The notes beneath the pieces were generated by a model. It was not told where the DNA came from, did not search any database, and saw nothing but the letters and a program-made list of their open reading frames with translations. The translations under genes were made by a program, and so were the position numbers. From the NCBI GenBank assembly GCA_947172415.1, contig OX359196.1:312501-376500 (forward strand): a stretch of 64,000 bases of DNA, read 5' to 3'. This stretch comes from Chondrosia reniformis. Lineage: Eukaryota; Porifera; Demospongiae; Chondrillida; Chondrillidae. Shown piece after piece: positions 21,278 to 30,909 of this stretch (position 1 is the first letter of the stretch; each line of letters opens with the position of its first letter).

Positions 21278-22593
21278 ATGGCTAATAAAGGTGGTTACAA
21301 TTACACTTTTGTTGAAGAGCCAAGTGAAGATTTCAAGTGCCCCATTTGTCTACTGGTTCTTCGCAATCCTCACTTGACAGGATGCTGCGGACAGAACCTT
21401 TGTGAGAGCTGTATCCAGTCTACAAGAGAGCGTAGCTCGCAGTGTCCTCTATGTAGAAGGGAAGATTTTCAATCGATGTGCGACTTGAAGGAGGAGAGAA
21501 AGATCCTCAGCCTAAATGTGTACTGCACTAATCGGAGGGACGGATGTATCTGGAAGGGAACGGTTAAGGAGATCGACGACCATCTTCGTCCAAGTGAAGC
21601 AGAGGGCGAGTGTAGGTACGAGTTTCTTTTCTGTCCAAACGAATGTGGATCCAATCTGAGGCGTTCTAAGATGAAGAAACACATGAGCGAGGAATGTCTT
21701 CGGAGACCTTGCACTTGCAAGTACTGCACTTACAGTGCGACCTATGGGGAAGTTACTAGAGTGCATTATTTAAAGTGTATAAAGTATCCAGTTAGGTGTC
21801 CCAATGGATGTCGCGAGGAATGTGATATACCTCGCGGAGAAGTATCCAGACACTTGACTGAATGTCCACTGCAAGTCATCCCTTGTCCCTTCAAGGAGCA
21901 GGGCTGTGGGAAGGAGTGTACGAGGAACAAGCTCTCACAACACTTGGAGGACAAGGTACAGGAGCACCTCTCTCTAGTTAGTAGTCAATTTGGAGCAGTT
22001 AGTAGTCAATTTGGAGTGGTTGTGAAGAAGATGGAGTCACTGGAACAGGAAAATGCAGAACTTAAGGAAAGGGTCACTCGCAGTGAATGCCAACTGAGGG
22101 AAAGTATTTCAGAAGTTTTGAAGAAGATGGAATCACTAAAACCTGAAGTACTGAAATTGTGTTGTGAAAGTGATGTACCTCAGATGACTTTGAAAAGTTA
22201 GTTTAAAACAATCCATGTTCATGTATATTCAACAATTAAAAGTGGCTTTAGCTTTAGCTTAAGTGTGTCCCCTCTAATCCACGCATTAACTGTCTACACC
22301 CTTGTATTGAAGTCCATATGTATACAACTATATTATTGTTACAACAAACAGTTACATGACACCTATTTAGTAAGTCACATACTGTACTGCATGGATGTAT
22401 AGGTGCTGATACTGAAAAGAAAAAGAAAAAAGTCAAGGATCCCAAGCCAATAAAAAGTAAACTATTTGGAGATATTCACCTAACAATACAAGATGGAGCA
22501 CCTCACACTGCAATGATGAGGTTGACTGATCCATCTTCCTCATACATCCCAAAACCACCTCATGCCACTGATGAATCAAAAAATGCAAAGTGA
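21278..22593 (+). CDS. TRAF-C: RING plus TRAF-type zinc finger protein, MATH-less
   Basis: Same plan as TRAF-B. ATG 21278 reads MANKGGYNYTF; the RING again has Gln in ligand position 4 (CCGQNLCESC). TRAF zinc fingers and a coiled-coil heptad region follow, with one extra SSQFGAV unit before the coiled coil. Exons 21278-22196 and 22403-22593 total 370 codons in frame through the phase-1 donor at the first stop. If unspliced, it ends at TAG 22199-22201. It starts 147 bp after the NADAR-4 stop. Confidence 0.88.
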
Positions 22594-23170
22594 CATTGTA
22601 TTACATTGTTATACACTCCGCCCCTAGGCTTTTTGGCATTTACTGAGTTATCGGCAGGATATTGTATTGTATAACTATGCAAGCTATCGCTTTGTATAAA
22701 AGTTAAATATAATAAGAGGCCAAAGTGCCTCTTATATACAACAGTTATGGAATATAATTTACCTTGGTTGCCCCAGCAACGGAGTGTATACATATATTAT
22801 ACCAGTGACTTATATGTATATAGTTATTATATATATATATAATATATATAAAGACAAAGAATAATTGAGACACATAAGCTATCTACTAACTCTATATACC
22901 TTTAAAGTTGCATGGCAATATATAAGTACCAAGTGCCTCCCATCAATGTCAGTAATCATAAATTGTCTATGGTCTACTTAGGTTGGCTTTCCTTTGTTCT
23001 TCAGGTAAAAAATTTCAAAGTGTAATCAATTGTGCTTGTATAACACTTCACAAAAGTTTCAGTGATTATTTAACTGTAATGGAGATTGAAGGGACATATC
23101 CAGTTGAATATGGAGTTAGTTACTGTATATGACAAATGATGCTGAAGTAAGAATTATTATCTTGTTTTAG
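22594..23170. other. Non-coding spacer, second copy
   Basis: Duplicate of the spacer after TRAF-B, including (TA)n near 22830 and the block GGTTGGCTTTCCTTTGTTCT. It leads into the domain exons at 23171. No coding sequence seen. Confidence 0.7.
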
Positions 23171-23910
23171 ATCTTAGTGTATGCAGTTGATGCTAGATCC
23201 ATCACATCTGATGAAAGTGTACAACCTCTTGACTATATCACACATTTGGAGTTGAATGGTAAAATGGAGCCAGTTACTTGTCTTTCTGTTAGTCCAGATA
23301 TCAACACTTTTGTGAAAAGCAGAAACAATGGTAAAAGTGTAGTGAGGGTTCTTGTATTGAGGAACAGGATTGAATACAGTGCATTCAATTTGCTTCAAGG
23401 TACATACTGTATACGTATATGCCCTCATTATATGAATGATATACATGTACACTTGTGGTGTATATGGAGATACTTTCTCCTTTTCTTTATGTTAGTTAAT
23501 CACACCCTCCTTCATGGCCTTGGTGAAAAAGAAGAGATTGTCTTAACTGGCATTGAGGCAAGCAAGAATGGCCTAATGAGCATTAAGGAATTTTTAGGTA
23601 TAGCAATGAAAGAAGGAACAGGAATTCGAAGTGTCTATGGAAAGGTGAGGTTGTGCAGCATGTGATAATTTCTATCTTTGAGAGTCTTTTTCTGCAGATT
23701 TCAGTTGTGTATGGATCAAACGGAAGACAAATGGGACTGTCAGGTGGTACTGCCATTCTTGCAGTAGCTTTGGTTACATCATTGGGTCACTTATTTGGTC
23801 CACAGACTTGGAATAAGAGTGGATTTGAAGACATCCAGAGACTTTGCCAAGAAAGAGGATTCCCAGATAAATATGCATTACTCCTTTTTATCCGTCCAAA
23901 CAAGCCCTAA
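23171..23910 (+). CDS. Unrecognised-family domain, plus-strand copy, three exons
   Basis: Exons 23171-23399, 23496-23644 and 23698-23910 add up to exactly 197 codons. They begin ILVYAVDARSITSDESVQPL and end ALLLFIRPNKP. Exon phases (0/1, 1/0, 0) equal those of the minus-strand gene at 31603-30910, and the proteins align along their whole length (PLDYITH/PLDYVTH; GIEASKNGL/GITAQKKHL; GFPDKYALLLF/NFPEHFILLLA). No open start codon or N-terminal exon was found directly upstream. It may be the 3' end of a gene starting with the exons at 19113, with NADAR-4 and TRAF-C inserted between. I do not recognise the fold. Confidence 0.6.
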
Positions 23911-24414
23911 AACTTAAGTCGCATATGTGATAATTGAATGTGACTGCATGTATACTTTTATAAAGTTATGTTTTTACTGCTACATCCCAGTAATAATTTA
24001 AATATTACATTATCTTTTTTGGTTATTTACTTAAAGTTAAAGACTTATAGGAATTAGATGATATAGGGGTTATTTCTAGATATAACTGAAACCCCCTGAA
24101 AAAGACTGACTCGAGCTCGTTTTGGAATTTTATAATATGACAGACAGCCCACTAGGTGTGAAAGTGTAACTGATATGCTATGTGGTCATATAGCTTATAA
24201 TCTTATAACCTATATATTGCTCTATATATACATAAGTGTGATAATCCCATATGTGTCAAGTTTACTGCAGCTGTTAGCAGGAACACATTTTATGTGCCTG
24301 CATATACAGTGTATACAGATTGTATAATAGTAAATACACATACGTATATTATCTATTGCAAGACTCCTAATAGTAGTACACATTCTTCTGGAAAGTGTCG
24401 ACTGCAAGAATATA
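23911..24414. other. AT-rich sequence, nothing recognised
   Basis: Downstream of the domain copy ending at 23910. No exon, repeat unit or RNA gene is seen. Confidence 0.5.
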
Positions 24415-24475
24415 ACGATTTCATCTGATTTCCATTCAAATATCTGATAGATATCCTAAGTAATGACTACAAGAC
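24415..24475 (-). pseudogene. Short fragment of the unrecognised-family last exon
   Basis: On the minus strand it reads YQIFEWKSDEI after a stop-containing ITxD segment, matching SYQIFEWKSVE of the intact gene. It borders the inverted GST fragment. Confidence 0.6.
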
Positions 24476-24484
24476 TAATTTGTA

Positions 24485-25195
24485 ATGACTATATTTAAAT
24501 TTTTGTTATGGTACGTACATGAATCATCTAAAACACCATCTTTTAACATGCTACATCTACTTAAGAGTAAAAAGGCCTATAGGGAACTAAAGCTAGTGAG
24601 AGCTTTGGATGAGGATATGAGTCTTCTGCACTGGACCAGACATTGTCAGCTGCTACTGGGAATTCCACCTTTTGTCAGTGACCCTAGCTGGGGAGTATTA
24701 ATATAAATTTGTCTTTTTCTTGTCTTTTGTAATTCCTTGCATTTTACATGTATATAAATATCTCTTTGACTGTTTATGATAATTTTGTATATACTACAAA
24801 GATATAATGAAATGAGTGTATGCTGTCACATATCTATAGAACCATGGTATTTCAAATATATAGAGGTTATAATAGCTCAATGTGCTCAACTGTTGTATAT
24901 ATTTAATAATTGGTATCAAAAATACTTATCCCTAACCTATTATATAAATACCTGTACTTGTATATGTGTAGTTCAAACACCTATAAAGTATATAAGTAGA
25001 GAAGTTTAAGAGGCAACTACTTCCATTTAGCAGAACTCTGGGAACTCCTTGATCTTGGAGATGGCCTGAAGGGAGAGGAAGGAAGAGCAGATGCACTGAG
25101 TGACTCTGTGTCTTTAAGCTCTTCAGAAGACACTCACCTCAAATCGCTCAATGTAAGCCTGTGAGAAGGTCAGAAAGTTACAAGTTATCTCTTAA
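24485..25195 (-). pseudogene. Inverted, deleted copy of the GST 3' region
   Basis: Reverse complement matches 34930-35590: GAGGTGAGTGTCTTCTGAAG, the intron with CTGCTCTTCCTTCC, KIKEFPEF-like coding remains, TAGTTGCCTCTTAAAC and the downstream flank, including an interspersed repeat (24520-24700). The last coding exon has lost the part encoding AYMES and the FMKRPCNNP segment, so it cannot encode the GST end. Confidence 0.8.
24520..24705 (+). repeat. Interspersed repeat element, copy 2
   Basis: Shares AACACCATCTTTTAACATGC-, GGCCTATAGGGAACTA- and GGGAATTCCACCTTTTGTCAG blocks with the other copies. It was carried here within the inverted GST duplication. Confidence 0.75.
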
Positions 25196-25490
25196 AATCT
25201 CCATTTGTTAGAGTTACAACCCTCAATATACATTAAATTCTGGTATACAAAGTTAATGTATGGTGAGAGATAGGGCAAATATTTAAAGTTCCATTAAATT
25301 CTGGTATACAAAGTTAATGTATGGTGAGAGATAGGGCAAATATTTAAAGTTCCATTAAATTCTGGTATACAAAGTTAATGTATGGTGAGAGATAGGGCAA
25401 ATTTTAAGTTCCATCAAAATTTCACAAACCATTGGACATGCTCTATAGATGTCTGTGAATGCTGACACAAAGATTTAGCACTGCACTGCT
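25195..25490. repeat. Partial about 170-bp repeat with internal 60-bp triplication
   Basis: The block TTCTGGTATACAAAGTTAAT plus GTATGGTGAGAGATAGGGCA occurs three times, followed by GGACATGCTCTATAGATGTC. It is the same family as the 14.0-15.0 kb array. Confidence 0.8.
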
Positions 25491-25539
25491 GATACAACAT
25501 AAACTTATTCACATCTACCTTTGCAGTGTGACACTGGAT

Positions 25540-25874
25540 ACACATATTTTGAATTCACAAACTTCTATGAAGCTCCCATTACCATAAATGACAAGAGGTG
25601 GGCAACTGCAGAGAACTACTTTCAAGGACAAAAGTTTATTGGATCTCCTTTTGAAGAGGCAGTAAGACAGTGTTCCACTGCAAGAGAAGCCCTGAACTTG
25701 CCTCGTCTACCTGAAGTGAAGCAATGGCAGAGGAAGGACTGGTTTGAGGCTAATGTTGATGTGATGAGAGTAGGTCTGTATGCCAAGTTCACTCAGCACA
25801 AATATCTTCTATCTGATATCCCTACTTTTAACTTCATTTTAGAATGTTTTTATTTAACTTGTATTGTATTATAG
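25540..25874 (+). pseudogene. NADAR-5: NADAR exon truncated by a foldback-element end
   Basis: It matches the other NADAR exons from YFEFTNFYEAPITIND to LYAKFTQHKYL, then diverges at about 25809. The sequence that follows (25820-25860) is the terminal segment of the foldback element at 27412-27784. The WGDGG...GENMLG half of the domain, which is conserved in the family, is missing, so the product should be inactive. TRAF-D still follows 66 bp downstream. Confidence 0.82.
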
Positions 25875-25939
25875 TCAGCATGAAGTGATGCTATACGACT
25901 TTAGCATGTGATGTAGAATACGCCACGCCTCTCTTGCTA

Positions 25940-27306
25940 ATGGCTAATAAAGGTGGTTACAATTACACTTTTGTTGAAGAGCCAAGTGAAGATTTCAAGT
26001 GCCCCATTTGTCTACTGGTTCTTCGCAATCCTCACTTGACAGGATGCTGCGGACGGAACTTTTGTGAGAGCTGTAAGCGTAGCTCACAGTGTCCTCTGTG
26101 TAGTGGGGAAGACTTTCAATCGATGCGCGACTTGAGGGAGGAGAGAAAGATCCTCAGTCTAGAGGTGTACTGTACTAATTGGAGGGACGGATGTACCTGG
26201 AAGGGAACGATTAAGGAGATCGATGACCATCTTCGTCCAAGTGAAGTAGAGGGCGAGTGTAGGTATGAGTTTCTTTTGTGTCCGTACAAATGTGGATCCA
26301 ATCTGAGGCGTTATGAGATGAAGAAACACATGAGCGAGGAATGTTTTCGGAGACCTTTCACTTGCAAGTACTGCACTTACAGTGCGACCTATGGGGAAGT
26401 TACTTTACATTATGTGGAGTGTGTGAAGTATCCTGTTGGATGTCCTAATAGATGTCACGAGGAATGTGATATACCTCGCGGAGAAGTGTCAAGGCACTTG
26501 ACTGAATGTCCTCTGCAAGTTGTCCCTTGTCCCTTCAAGGAGCAGGGCTGTGGGGAGGAGTGTATGAGGAACAAGCTCTCACAACACTTGGAGGACAAGG
26601 TACACGAGCACCTCTCTCTAGTTAGTAGTCAATTTGGAGCAGTTAGTAGTCAACTTGGAGCAGTTAGTAGTCAATTTGGAGTGGTTGTGAAGAAGATGCA
26701 ATCCTTGGAACAGGAAAATGCAGAACTTAAGGAAAGGGTCACTCGCAGTGAATGCCAACTGAGGGAAAGTATTTCAGAAGTTTTGAAGAAGATGGAGTCC
26801 TTGGAACAGGAAAATGCAGAACTTAAGGAAAGGGTCACTCGCAGTGAATGCCAACTGAGGGAAAGTATTTCAGAAGTTTTGAAGAAGAAAACTGAAGTAC
26901 CGAAATTGTGTTGTGAAAGTGATGTACCTCAGATGACTTTGAAAAGTTAGTTTATGTTCATGTGATCTAGTGTATATTCAACAATTAAAAGTGGCTTTAG
27001 CTATAGCTTAAGTGTGTCCTCTCTAATCCATACACACATTAGCTGCACCCTTGTTTGAAGTCCATATGTATGAAAGTATATTATTGTTACAACAAACAGT
27101 TACATGACACCTATTTAGTAAGTCACATACTGCATGGATGTATAGGTGCTGATACTAAAAAGAAAAAGAAAAAAGTCAAGTATCGTAAGCAAATAAAAGG
27201 TCAACTATTTGGAGATATTATACAAGATGGAGCACCCACCCCAAAACCACCTTATGCCACTGATGTACATGTACTTGGGGGATCAAGTTCAAAAGGTGCA
27301 AAGTGA
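25940..27306 (+). CDS. TRAF-D: RING plus TRAF-type zinc finger protein with doubled coiled coil
   Basis: ATG 25940 (MANKGGYNYTF). The RING loop is shorter (SCKRSSQCPLC, lacking IESSRE), and ligand position 4 is Arg (CCGRNFCESC). TRAF zinc fingers match the family. The coiled-coil module QENAELKERVTRSECQLRES is present twice in tandem, and the SSQ(F/L)GAV unit three times. Exons 25940-26945 and 27146-27306 join at phase 1 into 389 codons; the first stop is TAG at 26948. No MATH domain. Confidence 0.87.
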
Positions 27307-27411
27307 CATTGTATAACTGTTATACACTCCACCTCTAGGCTTTTCGGTGTTTACTGAGTTATCGGCAGAATATTGCATTGTATAACTATGCATGCTATCG
27401 CATTGTATACA

Positions 27412-27784
27412 AGTTAAATAAAAACATTCAAAAATAAAGTTAAAAGTAGGGATGGCACTATAACAGTGATTGGCACATCTAGAAAAAGTAACGAAACAAG
27501 AAAGTGATCATATGGTAAGGCTAACATTGCAGAAGTGGCATACTGAAACTTAACTATACACATCACTTCTATGTTTGGGCGCATCATGGATATACTAGAA
27601 GTAGGGATCGATACGCCCACACATAGAAGTGATGTGTATAGTTAAGTTTCAGTATGCCACTTCTGCAATGTTAGCCTTACCATATGATCACTTTCTTGTT
27701 TCGTTACTTTTTCTAGATGTGCCAATCACTGTTATAGTGCCATCCCTACTTTTAACTTCATTTTTGAATGTTTTTATTTAACTT
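27412..27784. mobile_element. Foldback/MITE-like element with about 170-bp near-perfect inverted arms
   Basis: Left arm 27412-27581 and right arm 27614-27784 are reverse complements along their length (ends AGTTAAATAAAAACATTC and GAATGTTTTTATTTAACT), separated by a 32-bp loop. There is no ORF, so it must be mobilised in trans. A 40-bp piece of the same end sits at 25820-25860. Target duplication was not identified. Confidence 0.88.
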
Positions 27785-27974
27785 TATAATTAAGAAACAC
27801 ATAAGCTGTCTATATACTAACTCTATATATCTGTAAAGTTGCATGGGAATATGTATCAAGTTCCTCCCATCAATGCCAGTAATCATAAATAATCAATGGT
27901 CTACTTAGTTTGGCTTCCATCATTCATTAATATTTATACTAAAATTATCAATAAATAATTTATATCAACTCTTA

Positions 27975-28235
27975 TTGTTTGTTCCTAGCCCCAATTACCA
28001 TACAACACTCAACCACACATGCAATAGGACACCAGCAAACATTAAAGAGTTCTTCAACATCAAAAGGGAAAACATTTACACAAGAAGAAGGTACAAAGAA
28101 CTCTCAAATACCCGACTACAACAACTGGGAACACTGGAGCTCATATCAGTAGCAGCAGACACACTCCTACGTCATCTACCAACTCTACCAGTAAAATTAG
28201 CTGTATATATGTATCTACAAATATATACTTTGTAA
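27975..28235 (+). pseudogene. Second copy of the uncertain exon-like block
   Basis: Near-identical to 20275-20515 with a 12-bp insertion (AACACTCAACCACAC region). The neighbouring CNCGKP and Ser/Thr exons are missing here, so it is probably a leftover of a larger duplicated unit. Confidence 0.5.
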
Positions 28236-28404
28236 TTATTTATGTTGTACACTTTCCGATCCATCATTCTTCAGATAGAAAATTCAAAGTGTAGTCAATT
28301 GCGCTTGTACGTATAACACTTCACAAAAGTATCATTGTTTATTTAACTGCAATGGAGATTAATTGAAGGGACACATCCAGCTGAATATGGAGTTCTAATT
28401 CAAG

Positions 28405-28870
28405 TGATCACAAAGGACCAATCAATTTCTACCACAGACATGAGCCATATTTTGAATTCACAAACTTCTTTGAAGCTCCCATTACCATAAATGACAAGAG
28501 GTGGGCAACTGCAGAGAACTACTTTCAAGGACAAAAGTTTATTGGATCTCCTTTTGAAGAGGCAGTGAGACAGTGTTCCACTGCAAGAGAAGCCCTGAAC
28601 TTGTCTCGTCTACCTGAAGTGAAGCAGTGGCAGAGGAATGACTGGTTTGAGGTTAATGTTGATGTTATGAGAGTAGGTCTGTATGCCAAGTTCACTCAGC
28701 ACAGAGATCTTCAAGAGCTACTGCTGGGGACTGGAAAGAGGGAGATTATAGAGCACACAGATAAAGACAGGTTCTGGGGAGATGGAGGAGATGGAAGTGG
28801 AGAGAACATGCTCGGAAAGCTACTGGTGGAGCTCAGAAAGAAACTGAAGAAAGAAATTAGCAACAATTGA
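28405..28870 (+). CDS. NADAR-6 terminal exon
   Basis: Complete NADAR domain (HKGPINFYHRHEPYFEFTNF to KKEISNN, stop 28868-28870) with WATAENYFQGQKF, VGLYAKFTQH and DRFWGDGGDGSGENMLGKLL. K-to-N in WQRND and A-to-V in FEVN are private changes. As with NADAR-4, no clear phase-1 acceptor or upstream exon was found. TRAF-E begins 234 bp downstream. Confidence 0.65.
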
Positions 28871-29104
28871 TATCCAAACTAATAATGTATCCAATTTGAA
28901 CTTAGTACTTGTGATGAGACCATCATTTAAAATACTATTTTACATACATATGCAACAAGCAAGCAGCATGAACTAGTACAGTATATATTGTATTATAGTC
29001 TTATAATCTTGGCAGCATGATGCGATGTTATACATACGTCTTAGCATGTGATCTAGCTGGCTATAGAATACGCCCCATGCACTGACACGCCTCCTCTTGC
29101 CCCA

Positions 29105-29660
29105 ATGGCTAAAAAAGGTGGTTACAATAACACTTTTGTTGAAGAGCCAAGTGAAGATTTCAAGTGCCCCATTTGTCTACTGGTTCTTCGCAATCCTCAC
29201 TTGACAGGATGCTGCGGACAGAACCTTTGTGAGAGCTGTATCCAGTCTACAAGAGAGCGTAGCTCGCAGTGTCCTCTGTGTAGAAGGGAAGACTATCAAT
29301 CGATGCGCGACTTGAAGGAGAAGAGAAAGATTCTCAGTCTAGAGGTGTACTGTACTAATCGGAGGGGCGGATGTACCTGGAAGGGAACGGTTAAGGAGAT
29401 CGACGACCATCTTCGTCCAAGTGAAGTAGAGGGCGAGTGTAGGTATGAGTTTATTTTGTGTCCGTACAAGTGTGGAAGAAAGCCGAAGCGTTGCGAGATG
29501 AAGAATCACATGAGCGAGGAATGTCTTCGGAGACCTTACACTTGCAAGTACTGCACTTACAGTGCGACCTATCTGGAAGTTACTAGAGCGCATTATTTGA
29601 AGTGTGTGAAGTATCCAGTTAGGTGTCCCAATGGATGTCGCGAGGAGTGTGATATACTGT
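29105..29660 (+). pseudogene. TRAF-E: 3'-truncated RING/TRAF-type zinc finger gene
   Basis: It starts MAKKGGYNNTFVEEPSEDFK, with an intact RING region (Gln in ligand position 4) and two TRAF zinc fingers to PNGCREECDI. At about 29657 the sequence leaves the family (other copies continue PRGEVSRHLTECP) and enters a fragment of the unrecognised family. The open frame runs on to TGA at 29765 in unrelated sequence. The coiled coil and tail exon are gone. Confidence 0.8.
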
Positions 29661-29689
29661 ACATAATATGTCATTCTAGCCTGTGTAGG

Positions 29690-30760
29690 AACGTGATGTT
29701 TGTATATACTGTAGCTCCTAGTGTGTGCAGTGGATATAGAAAGTGGTTTTCTGGTCAAACCTCTTGATTATGTCACACATGTGGAGAGTACTCCTGTGAC
29801 TGAATTGGCTAGGAGATATACGTAATCTAACCTTGTGTGATATTGTGAGACAGAAAACAGGAAAATCTTTTCAGGTTGATATCTGTCGTAGCAAGAAGTT
29901 TCTTCCACAATTTGAAGCATTTAGAGAAGGTAACTTAAATAGTTGTTTTAATTTACTTTTGTCTACCAAAACTGCATGCCAAGGATTCAAGATAAAGAAA
30001 AAGACAAAGACTCCCAGGATCACTGATGAAGGGTGGAATTCCCAGAAACGGCTGTCTGACCCAGTGGAGAAGAAGATGAAAGAAGGGAAAAGAAGGAAGA
30101 AAAGACTACTGTATCTTCATCTAAAGCTCTCTTTAGGTTTAGTTCCCCTATAGGCTCTTTTTACAGAATAGGCATATAGCATGTAGGAAAATGGTATCTT
30201 AGATTTTTCATGTGAATCACTTTTGTTGTGTTTCAGAAATGCTATATATATATATATAGGTTACGAATTTCAGAAAGCTACACTTGTAACTATTGGTGTC
30301 GCTGCACAAAAAGAAGCTCTTCAGAGTCAAAATATTGAATCTTTTTTGGGCATCAAACTTTGGTCTAATCAGGCAAATGTCAATTAAATTAATTATACTT
30401 GTCTTTATATAATTTGAATACATTTTGTATATTTATATTTTATAGATTAGGTCTGTCAGTTGGCATGGAATAGGCCGCGCACTTGGACTGAGACCATTCG
30501 ATACCATTCATGCAGCTGTAATCATTACTAAGGACAACCATCAGATATTTAAATCAGATGAAATTGGTCTGTATGCCAAGTTCACTCAACACAGAGATCT
30601 TCAAGAGCTACTGCTGGGGACTGGAAAGAGGGAGATTATAGAGCACACGGAGAAAGACAGGTTCTGGGGAGATGGAGGAGATGGAAGTGGAGAGAACATG
30701 CTCGGAAAGCTGTTGGTGGAGCTCAGAAAGAAACTGAAGAAAGAAATTAGCAACAGCTGA
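29690..30760 (+). pseudogene. Chimera of the unrecognised family fused in frame to the NADAR C-terminal half
   Basis: From 29730 a frame reads CAVDIESG...KPLDYVTHVESTPVTELARRYT, is broken by TAA and a frameshift near 29822, and resumes LCDIVRQKTGKSFQVDICRS. An exon from about 30258 reads FQKATLVTIGVAAQKEAL...SFLGIKLWSNQ. Exon 30446-30760 (315 nt, fully open) reads GRALGLRPFDTIHAAVIIT then QIFKSDEI joined in frame to GLYAKFTQHRDLQELLLG and the rest of NADAR to KKEISNS. The front is damaged, the last exon is clean. An interspersed repeat lies at 29985-30220. Confidence 0.65.
29985..30220 (-). repeat. Interspersed repeat element, copy 3
   Basis: Reverse orientation: CACTGATGAAGGGTGGAATT, CCCAGAAACGGCTGTCTG, TTTAGTTCCCCTATAGGC and GTAGGAAAATGGTATCTTAG. 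Confidence 0.8.
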
Positions 30761-30909
30761 TATCTAAACTAATATTAGTTAAATTCATGAATCCAAATTT
30801 GAACTTAGTACTTGTGATAAGACAATCATTACATATTATTATAGTATTGCAATTGGCAGCATGATGTGATGTTATATGGCTTAGCAGGTGATGTAGAATA
30901 CATGTACAG

